A DNA stretch of 64,000 nucleotides from Nocardia goodfellowii. Lineage in GTDB: Bacteria; Actinomycetota; Actinomycetes; Mycobacteriales; Mycobacteriaceae. This document shows, in pieces, positions 1-8,973 of the stretch. The notes under the pieces were generated by a model that saw only the letters and a list, made by a program, of their open reading frames with translations, made no database searches and had not been told where the DNA came from. How positions within the stretch are numbered: position 1 is the stretch's first letter; each line of letters starts with the position of its first letter. The translations under genes and the position numbers were made by a program. Location: assembly GCF_017875645.1 (NCBI RefSeq), contig NZ_JAGGMR010000001.1, positions 2,356,001-2,420,000 of the forward strand. The letters are read 5' to 3'.

Positions 1-739
1 GACGCGTCAAAACAGCCCGCGTCGCTCCCGATTCGACGACTTCGCCGTCTTTCATGACCAGCACTCGATCGGCCAGCTCGGCGACGACCGCCAGATCATG
101 ACTGATCAGCAGCAGTGCGTTGCCCGCTGCCTTACGCTGCCGCAGCAGTTCCAGAATCTGTTGCTGCACAGTGACATCGAGCGCGGTGGTCGGTTCGTCG
201 GCGATGATCAGGCGGGGATCGCCCGCGATCGCCGTCGCGATCAGCACCCGCTGGCGTAGTCCGCCGGACAGCTCGTAGGGGTACTGCCGCAGTCGCCGCT
301 CGGGCTCGGGCACACCGACATCGGTGAGCAGCCGCACGCTGCGTTCGGTGCGGGCGCGCCCGCGCAGGCCGGTCAGCGCGCGTTGCGCCGCGGCCAGCTG
401 TGCGCCCACCGTGCACAGTGGATCGAGGGACACGAGCGCGTCCTGCAAGACGAATCCGATGTCGCTGCCCCGGATTCGGCGCCACTGGCGCTCGCGGTAC
501 CCGCGCGCGTCCTGTCCGGACAGCTCCAGCCGGTCGGCGCGCACCACCGCGCCCGCGCCGGCCAGACCGACCAGCGCGCGTGCCGTCACCGACTTTCCCG
601 AGCCGGATTCGCCGACCAGCGCCACCGCTTCGCCCGGATCGATCCGCAGATCGATGCCCTTGACCACATCCCGGATCCCGGCCGCGCCCGGAAAGCCGAT
701 GCGCAGGTTCGTGACCGCGACCGGACTCCGCTCGTTCAC
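1..739 (-). CDS. Peptide/nickel-type ABC transporter ATPase (C-terminus cut by window edge)
   Basis: ATP-hydrolysing subunit of a DppD/OppD/NikD-type importer. The 246 visible codons begin at a GTG whose GTGA overlaps the stop of the upstream permease, so translation is probably coupled. Seen: Walker A GESGSGKS (residues 43-50), Q-loop glutamine 99, signature LSGGLRQR (157-164), Walker B LIIADEP followed by the TTALD D-loop, and the ISHDLAVV switch histidine. The distal C-terminus lies outside the window, so it is unknown whether a fused second ATPase (DppF half) or a separate gene follows. It is the last visible gene of an operon starting near 10.17 kb and should energise the permeases at 736-2573. 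The substrate cannot be read from this subunit. Confidence 0.93.
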   Translation of the reverse strand, partial: MNERSPVAVTNLRIGFPGAAGIRDVVKGIDLRIDPGEAVALVGESGSGKSVTARALVGLAGAGAVVRADRLELSGQDARGYRERQWRRIRGSDIGFVLQDALVSLDPLCTVGAQLAAAQRALTGLRGRARTERSVRLLTDVGVPEPERRLRQYPYELSGGLRQRVLIATAIAGDPRLIIADEPTTALDVTVQQQILELLRQRKAAGNALLLISHDLAVVAELADRVLVMKDGEVVESGATRAVLTR

Positions 740-1557
740 AGCGCGGACCTTCCTTCGTAGTGTCGTTGCCAATGCCGCCCGAGGGAACTCACCGCGATGA
801 CCGTCGCGGTGACGGCCACGCCGGGCAGTACCGCGATCCACCAGGCGTTGCGCAGATAGTTGCGGCCCTCGGCGAGCATGGCGCCCCATTCCGGTTCCGG
901 CGGCTGCGGACCCATGCCGAGGAAGCTCAGTCCGGCTGCGCCGAGGATGGCCGTCCCGAGTCCGATGGTGGCCAGGATGGGCACCTGCGCCACCGCGTGC
1001 GGCAGCACATGCCGCCGCACCAGCGTGGCCCGGGTGAGTCCGAAGGTGCGTGCCTGTTCGACGTAGCCGGACTCCTGCACGACGAGGGTCTGTGCGCGCA
1101 CCACCCGGGCGAATCGAGGGACCGAGGCGATACCGAGCGCGAAGATCAGGTTCGTGGTTCCCGGCCCGGTGAACGAGATCAGCACCAGTGCGAGCAGCAG
1201 ATCGGGGAATGCGGAGACCACGTCGAGGAAGCGGGTGATCAGTTCGTCGAGCGCGCCCCGGGCCAACCCGGACAGCAGACCCAGCGCGGTGCCCGCCACG
1301 ACCGCGATCGCGACGGCCGTGACGCCGATCAGCAGGGAGTAGCGCGCACCGTGCACCACGCGGGTGAAGACGTCGCGGCCCAGGTGATCGGTGCCGAACC
1401 AGTGCCGCGCGCTCGGGGGTAGTTGTGCGGCAAGAGGATCGGCGGCGAGGGGGTCGGTCCCGGCCAGTACGGCCGGAGCGAGCACCGCGATCGCGACCAG
1501 GCCGACGGCCAGCGCGGCCAGGGCGACGGCGACATGCTTCGTGCCGTTGACCCTCAT
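736..1557 (-). CDS. Peptide/nickel/opine-type ABC permease, DppC-like
   Basis: Inner-membrane permease of the BPD type, 273 aa. It starts at ATG 1557, which overlaps the stop of the DppB-like gene (ATGA); a longer upstream frame exists but would lie wholly inside that gene. Family hallmarks seen: N-terminal membrane segment, the HWFGTDHLGRDVFTRV motif of the DppC/NikC group before the second segment, and the cytoplasmic EAA loop (about residues 170-190, ending in a PHAVAQV-type sequence) that contacts the ATPase. The C-terminus carries LSFLGMGPQPPEPEWGAML, a standard DppC signature. With the DppB-like permease it forms the heterodimeric channel of the importer. Substrate is not determinable from the permease; context suggests a small molecule made by the same operon. 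Confidence 0.93.
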   Translation of the reverse strand: MRVNGTKHVAVALAALAVGLVAIAVLAPAVLAGTDPLAADPLAAQLPPSARHWFGTDHLGRDVFTRVVHGARYSLLIGVTAVAIAVVAGTALGLLSGLARGALDELITRFLDVVSAFPDLLLALVLISFTGPGTTNLIFALGIASVPRFARVVRAQTLVVQESGYVEQARTFGLTRATLVRRHVLPHAVAQVPILATIGLGTAILGAAGLSFLGMGPQPPEPEWGAMLAEGRNYLRNAWWIAVLPGVAVTATVIAVSSLGRHWQRHYEGRSAL

Positions 1558-2573
1558 CGCGTCGCCCCGCTCCGGGAGTCGCGGCGCAGTCGCGGGTCGA
1601 GCCACAGGTAGAGCACATCGACCAGGGTGCTGATCAGCACGTACACGAACGCGGACAGCACCGCCACCGCGAGCACCACCGGAAGATCCTGTGCCAGCAC
1701 GGCTTCCACCGTGACCCGGCCCAGACCGGGCCGCCCGAAGACCTCCTCGACGATCACCGCGCCGCCCAGCAATCCGCCGACCAGCCAACCGGTCAGGGTC
1801 ACCGCGGGCAGCGCGGCGTGCCGCAGTCCGTGCCGCAGCCGCAGCTCGCTCTCGCGCACCGACCAGGACCGCACCGTCACCGCGAACGGTTCGTCCAGCG
1901 CTCGCTCCAAACCGTCGCGTAGCACCTGGGAGATGACCGCGCCGAGGGACAATCCGAGCGCGAGCGCGGGCAGCACCAGTGCGGACAGGCCCTTGTTCGC
2001 CGCCACCGGAAAGACCTTCCACTGGAAGCTGAACACCGACAGCAGCACGATGCCGAGCCAGAACGCCGGCGTCGAAACCAGCGCCAGCTCAACGGCGTTG
2101 GCGACGGCCCGGCCGCGTCGCCGCCCCGCGGTGGTGGTCGCGACGACGACCGCGAACACCACCGCGACCAGCAGTGCGGCCCCGGTGAGCGCCAGGGTCG
2201 GCCCGGCCTGCGAACCGATCACCTCCGACACCGGCCGCTGGAGTACGTAGGACCGGCCGAAATCACCGTGCGCAACGCTCCACAGGTAGCGGGCGTATTG
2301 CACGACGGCCGGGCTGTCCAGCCCCCATTCGGCGCGGATGGCCGCCTCGACCTCCGGAGTCCGCGGCTGTTCGCCGAGCAGCACGTCGACCGTGTCACCC
2401 GGTGCGAGCCTTACGCCGATGAAGGAGAGGGTGGCCGCGCCCCACAGCACGCCGATGCCCGAGACCGCGCGCAGCGCAACCTTTTTGGCGGTACCGGTCC
2501 GCGCGCCGTGACGGTTGCCGACTTCGGGTTCCGCCGCTTGCGGGACAGCGATTTCGAGCGTCATGGACGACAC
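1554..2573 (-). CDS. Peptide/nickel/opine-type ABC permease, DppB-like
   Basis: First permease of the importer, up to 339 aa, inner membrane. The DppB/NikB pattern is visible: N-terminal segment followed by a periplasmic RLAPGDTVDVLLGEQPRTPE region, GDFGRSY motif, several hydrophobic segments, and EEVFGRPGLGRVTVEAVLAQD near residue 285. The start is either GTG 2573 or ATG 2564 three codons in; a GGGG stretch before 2564 favours the ATG slightly. The N-terminal 30 residues are longer and more polar than usual for DppB. It lies 27 bp after the lipoprotein gene and overlaps dppC by 4 nt. Substrate unknown. Confidence 0.92.
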   Translation of the reverse strand: MSSMTLEIAVPQAAEPEVGNRHGARTGTAKKVALRAVSGIGVLWGAATLSFIGVRLAPGDTVDVLLGEQPRTPEVEAAIRAEWGLDSPAVVQYARYLWSVAHGDFGRSYVLQRPVSEVIGSQAGPTLALTGAALLVAVVFAVVVATTTAGRRRGRAVANAVELALVSTPAFWLGIVLLSVFSFQWKVFPVAANKGLSALVLPALALGLSLGAVISQVLRDGLERALDEPFAVTVRSWSVRESELRLRHGLRHAALPAVTLTGWLVGGLLGGAVIVEEVFGRPGLGRVTVEAVLAQDLPVVLAVAVLSAFVYVLISTLVDVLYLWLDPRLRRDSRSGATR

Positions 2574-2600
2574 CCCGGTGCAGCGCGCACGCCCGCGGTC

Positions 2601-4235
2601 CTAGCCACGGTCGATCCAGATGTCGTAGGCGTTCTCCGGAAGCTGCTTGTAGGCACGGAAACCCGCGCCGTGCACGTGGGTGGCGGCCGCGATCTGGTTC
2701 TCCGGGATGTAGAGCGGCAACCCGTAGGCCTTGTCGACGAGCACGAACCGCTGCAACCGCGCGTACTGCTCGGCTCGCGCGGCGGTGTCGACCGTCGCGG
2801 CGGCGGCTTGCAGCCAGCCCGACAGTTCGGGGTCGGCCGCGCGGCTGTAGTTCAGCGTGCCTTTCGATCCGGCCGGGTACCAATGGTTTTCGATATCGAT
2901 GCCACCGGTCAGGGTGTCGGAGTTGGCGATCGAGCCGAAGGTGTTGTTCTTGCGCAGCTCGGCGTAGGTGCCCAGATCGACGTAGGAGATCTTCAGGTCG
3001 ATCCCCGCGTTCTGCTTGGCCTGCGCCTGCACCGCTTGCAGCAGCACCTCCCGCTGGTCCCGCACGGTGGACTGGGCCTGCACCAGTTCGATGGTCAGGC
3101 GCTGTCCGTCCTTGGTCCGGAATCCCTCGGAATCCTTTGCCGTCCAACCAGCTTCGTCCAGCAGGCGGTTCGCGGCGGTCTTGTCGGCGCCATAGGCGCG
3201 TTCGATGCTCTTGTCGTAGAACAGCGTGTCGACGCTGGAGGCGATTCCCCAACCACGGGTGCGTTGGCCGCGGTAGATCGACTGCAACACCGCGTCCACG
3301 TCGACAGAGTTGTTGAGCGCCTTGCGAACCCGCTCGTCGGTGGCGGGACCGAAGGTGGCGTTCCAGTACAGCGTGTACGGGCTGCCGTTGTTCAACGAGC
3401 GCTGGTAGGTGAACTCGGGGTTGTCCTCGAACAGGGACGCGTCGTTGCCGGAGACGCCTTCGATGAGGTCGACCTGGCCGGAGGTGAGCGCACCCGTGCG
3501 CACCGAGGATTCGGGCAGGAAGCGGTAGGTCACCTCGTCCAGGTAGGCCGGGCCCTGATGGGCGGCGGTCCGCGGTGCCCAGTTGTAGTCCGGGTTCTTC
3601 CGGAAGTGCAGCTCCTGTCCCTTGACGTAGCGATCGAGGATGAACGGCCCGGTGCCCGCGATCTCCGGGCCGCCCGCCTTGAGCTGCGGCTTGTCGAACG
3701 CGGCGGGGGAGATGATGTCGAACCCGGAGGCGAAGTCGAGGAACGGCGCGTACGGATTCTTCAGCGTGAAGACCACCGTGCGTTCGTCGCGGGCGTGCAC
3801 TCCGGCCAGGTTCGACAGCGGCCCGGAGGAGAACCCGCCGGAATAGGCGACGTCCTGCATGGTGGTGAAGTTGCGGGCCACCGCGGCCGCCGTCAGCGGG
3901 TGACCGTCGGTGAACTTCACGCCCTCGCGCAGGGTGAAGGTGTAGGTCAGCCCGTCGGGTGACACCTCGTGGCCGGTGGCCAGCCAAGGGACGTAGCCGC
4001 CGTCCGGGGTGCGCGCCAGCAGCGTCTCGAAGGTGTTGCGCAACATCAGTTTCGTGTTGCTCTGACCGTTGAGGTGGGGGTTCAGGGTGGTCGGCTCCGT
4101 CTCCACGCCCCAGGTCAGCGCGCCCCCGGCGCGCGGCTGCGCGGAGCCGCCCGAGGTGGTGTCCGAGCCGCCGCACGCGGTTGCCAATAGGGCCGTGGCC
4201 GCCAGGAGAGCCGTTGCCAGTCGCCGAGTCCGCAT
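2601..4235 (-). CDS. Solute-binding lipoprotein, class C (peptide/nickel/opine type)
   Basis: Extracytoplasmic receptor of the importer, 544 aa, lipid-anchored to the membrane. The signal peptide begins MRTRRLATALLAA and ends in lipobox LATAC (Cys21), followed by a Gly/Ser-rich linker. The mature part has the SBP_bac_5 pattern of DppA/NikA/OppA/CntA: ETEPTTLNPH near residue 45, the LREGVKFTDGHPLTA block near 100, GTGPFILDRY, and the PENQIAAATHVHGAGF C-terminal block. The start ATG shares its A with the stop of the carboxylase gene (TGATG), with AGAGGAG about 12 nt upstream. This class binds peptides, nickel chelates and opine metallophores; the ligand cannot be read directly. Translational coupling to biosynthetic genes makes an operon product the likeliest ligand (inference). 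Confidence 0.93.
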   Translation of the reverse strand: MRTRRLATALLAATALLATACGGSDTTSGGSAQPRAGGALTWGVETEPTTLNPHLNGQSNTKLMLRNTFETLLARTPDGGYVPWLATGHEVSPDGLTYTFTLREGVKFTDGHPLTAAAVARNFTTMQDVAYSGGFSSGPLSNLAGVHARDERTVVFTLKNPYAPFLDFASGFDIISPAAFDKPQLKAGGPEIAGTGPFILDRYVKGQELHFRKNPDYNWAPRTAAHQGPAYLDEVTYRFLPESSVRTGALTSGQVDLIEGVSGNDASLFEDNPEFTYQRSLNNGSPYTLYWNATFGPATDERVRKALNNSVDVDAVLQSIYRGQRTRGWGIASSVDTLFYDKSIERAYGADKTAANRLLDEAGWTAKDSEGFRTKDGQRLTIELVQAQSTVRDQREVLLQAVQAQAKQNAGIDLKISYVDLGTYAELRKNNTFGSIANSDTLTGGIDIENHWYPAGSKGTLNYSRAADPELSGWLQAAAATVDTAARAEQYARLQRFVLVDKAYGLPLYIPENQIAAATHVHGAGFRAYKQLPENAYDIWIDRG

Positions 4236-6175
4236 CACAGCGCGGCACTCCTCTCTTCGATGAGAAATAGGGGTTGATCGGTGGTGACGACCGCGCCTTC
4301 CGTCGCGGTCACGGTGACGATGCCGGGATGCGTCGCCGTCAGCTCGTGCTCCATCTTCATGGCCTCGACCACGCCGAGGAGCTGCCCTTGTTCGACGAGC
4401 GCGCCCGATTCGACGTGGAGCCGGACGACGGTGCCGGGCATGGGAGAACGGATCTCGGGGTCGGACGCGGTCGAGCCGAACGAGCGGTATTCCGCGTACC
4501 GCACCTCCCGGGAGACTCCGGCGACCTGGCACACCCACCCCTCGCCGAGGCGTCGCACCACACAGGGCGTCGCGCCCACCGAGATCGTGTCGCCGGTGCT
4601 GCGCACACAGCGCACGCCCGGTCCTGCGGTATCGGCGCGCACGCGCACCGCATCCCCGTCGTAGCCGCTGACTCGAATGGTGAACGGGCGGCCGTCGACA
4701 ACGAGGTCGACGCTCCCGAGGTCGTGATCGGTGGGATCGAGCCACGCGCGGTCACCCACCGGCGCGCCCGCCGACCACGGCGTCGCCCGATCGGGCGCGG
4801 TCAGCGCGGCCGCGATCGCCAAGGCGCTCAACAGATCTGGATCGGCGAACTCGGTGACCGGGTCGATTCGGTCCAGGTAGGCGGTGTCGTGCTCCGCGGC
4901 CGCGAGGATCGGGGAAGCGAGGACCGCGCCGGCGAATCCGAGGTTGGTGGAGATGCCGGTCCAGCGCAGCTCCGCGCAGGCGGCGCGGGCGGTGGCGAGC
5001 GCCTCGGCCCGGGTGGCTCCGGTGGCGACGAGTTTGGCGATCATCGGATCGAATCCGCCGGTGACGGTGAGGCGGTGCTCGAAGGCACGCTCGATTCGGA
5101 CGTCCGGCCAGTGCGTCACCTCGAGTTCTCCCGGGCACGGCAGGAACGACCGGAACGGGTCCTCGGCGTACATCCGGACCTGCACCGAGGCGCCCTGATA
5201 TGTGATCTGCTCCTGGGTGACGGGCAGCGGTTCCCCGGCGGCGACCCGCAGCTGCCATTCCACCAGGTCGACGCCGGTGATCTCCTCGGTGACGGTGTGC
5301 TCAACCTGCAGCCGCGTGTTCATCTCGATGAAGAAGAACTCGTCGCCTACCAGCAGGAACTCGAAGGTGCCCGCGCCGACATAGTTCAGTGCTTGCGCGC
5401 CGCGTACCGCCGCCTCGAAGATCCGCTGGCGGATGGGCTCGGGAATCCGCGGTGCGGGTGCTTCCTCGATCACCTTCTGATGCCGCCGCTGCAACGAGCA
5501 GTCGCGATCGAAAAGGTGTACGGCACTGCCGAATTCGTCGCCGAACACCTGGACTTCGATGTGCCGGGCCTGTTCGACGTAGCGTTCCAGGTGCAGCCGC
5601 CCGTCGGCGAAGGCGGCCGTCGCGGTCCGGGTGGCGGAAGCCAGTGATTCGCGCAGGTCGTCCGGGGAGCGCACCACCGACATTCCCTTGCCGCCGCCAC
5701 CGCCGGCCGGTTTGACGATGAGCGGGTAACCGATGTCGTCGGCGGCGCGGGCCAGTGCGTCCAGGTCGTCGGTGGCCGCGCGGGTGCCAGGCAGCACCGG
5801 CACACCCGCCTCGGCCATGACCAGCAGGGCGGAGGCCTTGTCGGCCATGGTTTCGATCACTCGCGAACTGGGGCCCACGAATACCAGTCCGGCGGACCGG
5901 ACGGCGCGCGCGAAGCCGGCGTGCTCGGAGAGGAAACCATAGCCGGGATGGACTGCGTCGCAACCGGTCTCGGTGGCGGCCCGGACCAGTGCGGCGGCGT
6001 CGAGATGGCCGCTCGCGGCGGGCAGGCGCACCGTCGCCACCGCACCGTCGTGATAGGTCAGGTCGCGATCCTCGTCGGCACTCACGGTGACGTAGTCGAT
6101 GCCGAGCCGGTCACAGGTGCGGGCGATACGGGCGGCCACCTCGCCCCGATTCGCGATGAGCAGCGTCGAGATCAC
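4235..6175 (-). CDS. Acyl-CoA carboxylase alpha subunit (biotin carboxylase + BCCP)
   Basis: Carboxylates enzyme-bound biotin with ATP and bicarbonate, then hands it to the beta subunit; cytoplasmic, 646 aa. Domain order: biotin carboxylase N-domain (MISTLLIANRGEVAARIA), ATP-grasp with GGGGKGMS near residue 165, the FIEMNTRLQVEH signature near 290, a linker domain, and a C-terminal biotinyl domain with EAMKMEH (biotin-accepting Lys607). The start is GTG 6175, overlapping the beta-subunit stop as GTGA; this gives the standard MCC/AccA-type N-terminus. Length fits the 3-methylcrotonyl/propionyl alpha family. It is one of several paralogues such genomes usually carry; placement between an oxoamine synthase and an ABC receptor suggests a pathway-specific carboxylase. 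Confidence 0.93.
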   Translation of the reverse strand: MISTLLIANRGEVAARIARTCDRLGIDYVTVSADEDRDLTYHDGAVATVRLPAASGHLDAAALVRAATETGCDAVHPGYGFLSEHAGFARAVRSAGLVFVGPSSRVIETMADKASALLVMAEAGVPVLPGTRAATDDLDALARAADDIGYPLIVKPAGGGGGKGMSVVRSPDDLRESLASATRTATAAFADGRLHLERYVEQARHIEVQVFGDEFGSAVHLFDRDCSLQRRHQKVIEEAPAPRIPEPIRQRIFEAAVRGAQALNYVGAGTFEFLLVGDEFFFIEMNTRLQVEHTVTEEITGVDLVEWQLRVAAGEPLPVTQEQITYQGASVQVRMYAEDPFRSFLPCPGELEVTHWPDVRIERAFEHRLTVTGGFDPMIAKLVATGATRAEALATARAACAELRWTGISTNLGFAGAVLASPILAAAEHDTAYLDRIDPVTEFADPDLLSALAIAAALTAPDRATPWSAGAPVGDRAWLDPTDHDLGSVDLVVDGRPFTIRVSGYDGDAVRVRADTAGPGVRCVRSTGDTISVGATPCVVRRLGEGWVCQVAGVSREVRYAEYRSFGSTASDPEIRSPMPGTVVRLHVESGALVEQGQLLGVVEAMKMEHELTATHPGIVTVTATEGAVVTTDQPLFLIEERSAAL

Positions 6176-7737
6176 AGTCGGAACACCCCGAATGTGCCGG
6201 TGTCCGACGGGGTTCGGTCCCAGCGCTCGTGTGCCAGGGACAAGCACTGTGCGAGCCAGGTGCGCGTGTCCTCGGGTTCGACGACGGCGTCGATCCACAT
6301 CCGGGCGGCGATGTAGGCCGGGTGGGATTGGCGCTCGAAGCTCTCGATGATCGGCTGTTTGATCGCCGCTTCCGCGGCCGCGCTGAGTTCCTTGCCCTCG
6401 CGGCGCAACCGATCCCGCTTGAGAATGGCCATCACCGCGGCCGCCTGCTCGCCGCCGACGCCGGTGGAGCGGGCGTTCGGCCACATCGCCATGAACTGGC
6501 CGCCCATCGACCGGCCGGACATCGCGAAATTGGCCGCGCCGAAGCTGCCGCCGATCACCAGCGAAATCTTGGGCACGGTGGCGCAGGACACGGCGTTGAC
6601 CATCTTCGCGCCGTGCTTGGCGATGCCCTCGCGTTCGTATTGCTCACCGACCATGAAGCCGCTCACGTTGTGCACGAACAGCAATGGGATGCGGCGCTGG
6701 TTGCAGATCTGGATGAAGTTGGTCGCCTTGAGTGCGCTGTCCGGGAAGATCACGCCCTGATTCGCGACGATTCCCACCTCGTAGCCGGCGATGCGCGCGG
6801 TCGCGCACACGATGGTGAGGCCGTAGTCCTTGCGGTACTCCACCCACGAGGTGGCATCGACGACGCAGCGCAGGATCGCGCGAACGTTCATCTCCTTCTT
6901 GGTGGTGGCCGGGATCAGGGCCGGTAGGCGCGCCGGATCGTCGGCCGGTTCGAGGGCTTGGAAAGCCGGTGGACGCACCCGGTCCCCGGGCGTGCGGGCG
7001 ACGATGTCCCGGACCATCGCCAGGGCTTCCTCCTCGTTCGCGGCCAGATGATCCGCCACCGCGGTTTCCCGCACGTGCAGATCCGCGCCGCCGAGGGTTT
7101 GCGCGTCCACCTTGATGCCGGTGGCGGCCTCGACCAATTGCGGGCCACCCAGGAAGACGGTGCTGAGGTCTTTGACCATCACCGTCTCGTCGCTCATCGC
7201 GGGGATGTAGGCGCCGCCCGCGGTGCAGATTCCGAGCACCGCCGAGATTTGCGGCAGTCCCAGCGCGGACATCTCCGCGATATTCCGGAACATCTTCCCG
7301 AGGTGTTCCTCGTCCGGAAAGATCTCCTCCTGCAGCGGCAGGTAGATGCCGCCGGAGTCGGCCAAGTAGACGCAGGGCAGCCGATACTCGCGGGCCAGCT
7401 TCTGTCCGCGCAGCTGCTTCTTGATGGTCAGCGGGTAATAGGTGCCACCTTTGACGTGCGGGTCGTTCGCGAACACCATGCACGGCCGGCCGTGGATGGT
7501 GCCGATCCCGACGACGAGCGCGGCGGCGGGCAGGTCGGTGTCGTACACCTCGTGCGCGGCCAGCCGCCCGAGCTCCAGGAACGGCGTGCCGGGGTCGAGT
7601 ACCCGGTTGACCCGTTCGCGCACCGGCAGTTTGGCGTCGCCCGGCCGCCGTCGCGGCGTCACGATGCCGGCGGTGTGGTCGCGCAGCAGCTGACGCTGGG
7701 TTTCGAAACCGGTGTTGTGTTCGATGGTCAGTGTCAT
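6172..7737 (-). CDS. Acyl-CoA carboxylase beta subunit (carboxyltransferase, MCC-like)
   Basis: Transfers the carboxyl group from biotin to an acyl-CoA; 521 aa, cytoplasmic. Both crotonase-fold halves are present. The N-half shows the acyl-CoA site around YLADSGGIYLPLQEE; the C-half has FVHNVSGFMVGEQYE and VIGGSFGAANFAMSGR, the glycine-rich biotin-site motif, ending with GGEQAAAVMAIL. These blocks resemble 3-methylcrotonyl-CoA carboxylase beta (AccD1-like) more than acetyl/propionyl-CoA AccD5-type enzymes, so a branched enoyl-CoA substrate is possible. Family level is firm; substrate is inference. ATG 7737 overlaps the stop of the oxoamine synthase (ATGA) and its own stop overlaps the alpha-subunit GTG. 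Confidence 0.93.
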   Translation of the reverse strand: MTLTIEHNTGFETQRQLLRDHTAGIVTPRRRPGDAKLPVRERVNRVLDPGTPFLELGRLAAHEVYDTDLPAAALVVGIGTIHGRPCMVFANDPHVKGGTYYPLTIKKQLRGQKLAREYRLPCVYLADSGGIYLPLQEEIFPDEEHLGKMFRNIAEMSALGLPQISAVLGICTAGGAYIPAMSDETVMVKDLSTVFLGGPQLVEAATGIKVDAQTLGGADLHVRETAVADHLAANEEEALAMVRDIVARTPGDRVRPPAFQALEPADDPARLPALIPATTKKEMNVRAILRCVVDATSWVEYRKDYGLTIVCATARIAGYEVGIVANQGVIFPDSALKATNFIQICNQRRIPLLFVHNVSGFMVGEQYEREGIAKHGAKMVNAVSCATVPKISLVIGGSFGAANFAMSGRSMGGQFMAMWPNARSTGVGGEQAAAVMAILKRDRLRREGKELSAAAEAAIKQPIIESFERQSHPAYIAARMWIDAVVEPEDTRTWLAQCLSLAHERWDRTPSDTGTFGVFRL

Positions 7738-8969
7738 GCGAGCTGTTCCTCCCGGTCCTGATGGGCGGCGAGGCTCGCGTTCAAGGTGTCGGCGAACCGG
7801 CGGATCGTGTCGGGTTCCAGGTCCGCGCGCAGCATCAGCCGCAGACCCGCGCTGCCGCGGCGGATGATCGGGAAGAACACCGGGGAGGTGTAGAACCCCG
7901 CGTTCAGCATGTCCCGGGCGACGGCGACCGTGGTGTCCTCGCGGCCGATGCTGACGAATCGGATCGGCAGCCCGTCACCCCCGAGGTCGGTATCGACCAG
8001 TGAGTCGAACAGGCGAACCCGTTCGCGGAGTTCGACTTGCAGTCGATCGACGGTGCCGTCGTCGTGCAGGTCGCAGGACGCGACGATGGCGCCCAGGCCC
8101 GCGGTGTTGATCCGCTGGGACCACATCAGCGGGCCGCTGGTGCGCAGCAGCGTGGGTTTGCGGGAATCGTCGCCGGGCGGGCCGAAGAAGATGACGCCGC
8201 CGCTCGCCCCGAAACCTTTGTTGAGCGAAGCGATTATGAGCGTCCGGTCCCGCCAGCCCTCGTAGTCGCCGAGGACGTAGCCGCGACCGCGCGGTCCCAG
8301 CGTCGAGATGCCGTGCGCCTCATCGAAATACAAGAACAAGCCGTAGCGATCCTGGAGCCGTCGCAACTCACGCAACGGTGCGCCGCCGCCGGTGCTGTAG
8401 ACGCCGTCCGCGACATAGGCGACGTGAGAATGCTTGCGGCACAGCTCTTCCAGCGCCTCGATGTCGTTGTGTTCGATGGTGACCAGTTCGGTCTCGTCCG
8501 CCACCAGAGGCTTCATCGCGTTCAGGCAGAAGTGCGCGTTCTTGTCGAAGACCACCAGCGGTGGGTGTCCGCCGGTCAGCTCCCCGGAAGCGAGCAGCGG
8601 CAGGGTGGCCCAGGCCGCCGCCGCACACGAGGACACCGTGACAGCCTGCGCGCCGAAGGTCCGCGAGAGCCGCTGTTCGGCCTCCTCCAGGAGCGAGAGC
8701 CGGATGCGCATGCGGGAGATGGACGAATTGATCGTGGCTGTTTCGTCGAGCCCGCGATGCGCGCCCGCGATCAGGCGTGCGTCGCTGTCCAGGCCGAGAT
8801 AGGAATACGAGGAGAAGTTGACGATCGTGCGCCCGTCGCGGTCGTGCACCGTGCCGTCCCGCATATCCGCCGCGACGATGTCCACCAGCCCGTGCGTGGT
8901 GCTGTCGTCCCAGAAGGTGTTGCTCAGTTGCAGCTGCCTGCGAATATTGGCGAATTGGTGTGTGCCCAT
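7734..8969 (-). CDS. Alpha-oxoamine synthase family PLP enzyme (divergent)
   Basis: Fold-type I PLP enzyme of the KBL/BioF/CqsA group, which joins an amino acid to an acyl-CoA with loss of CO2 to give an alpha-amino ketone; 411 aa. Seen: FSSYSYLGLDSD near residue 52, PLP-stacking His146 (DKNAH), Asp188 in VADGVYSTGG, FDEAHG (Asp216, His219) followed by GPRGRG, and the Schiff-base lysine Lys251 in SLNKGFGASGG. The usual GSR block and SGYxAN motif are replaced (SSISRMR; SSCAAAAW), so it is not an ordinary BioF or KBL. Start ATG 8969 has AAGGAA upstream, 4 bp after the MFS stop. Product unknown; the adjacent carboxylase may supply an unusual acyl-CoA. Confidence 0.85.
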   Translation of the reverse strand: MGTHQFANIRRQLQLSNTFWDDSTTHGLVDIVAADMRDGTVHDRDGRTIVNFSSYSYLGLDSDARLIAGAHRGLDETATINSSISRMRIRLSLLEEAEQRLSRTFGAQAVTVSSCAAAAWATLPLLASGELTGGHPPLVVFDKNAHFCLNAMKPLVADETELVTIEHNDIEALEELCRKHSHVAYVADGVYSTGGGAPLRELRRLQDRYGLFLYFDEAHGISTLGPRGRGYVLGDYEGWRDRTLIIASLNKGFGASGGVIFFGPPGDDSRKPTLLRTSGPLMWSQRINTAGLGAIVASCDLHDDGTVDRLQVELRERVRLFDSLVDTDLGGDGLPIRFVSIGREDTTVAVARDMLNAGFYTSPVFFPIIRRGSAGLRLMLRADLEPDTIRRFADTLNASLAAHQDREEQLA

Positions 8970-8973
8970 TCGG

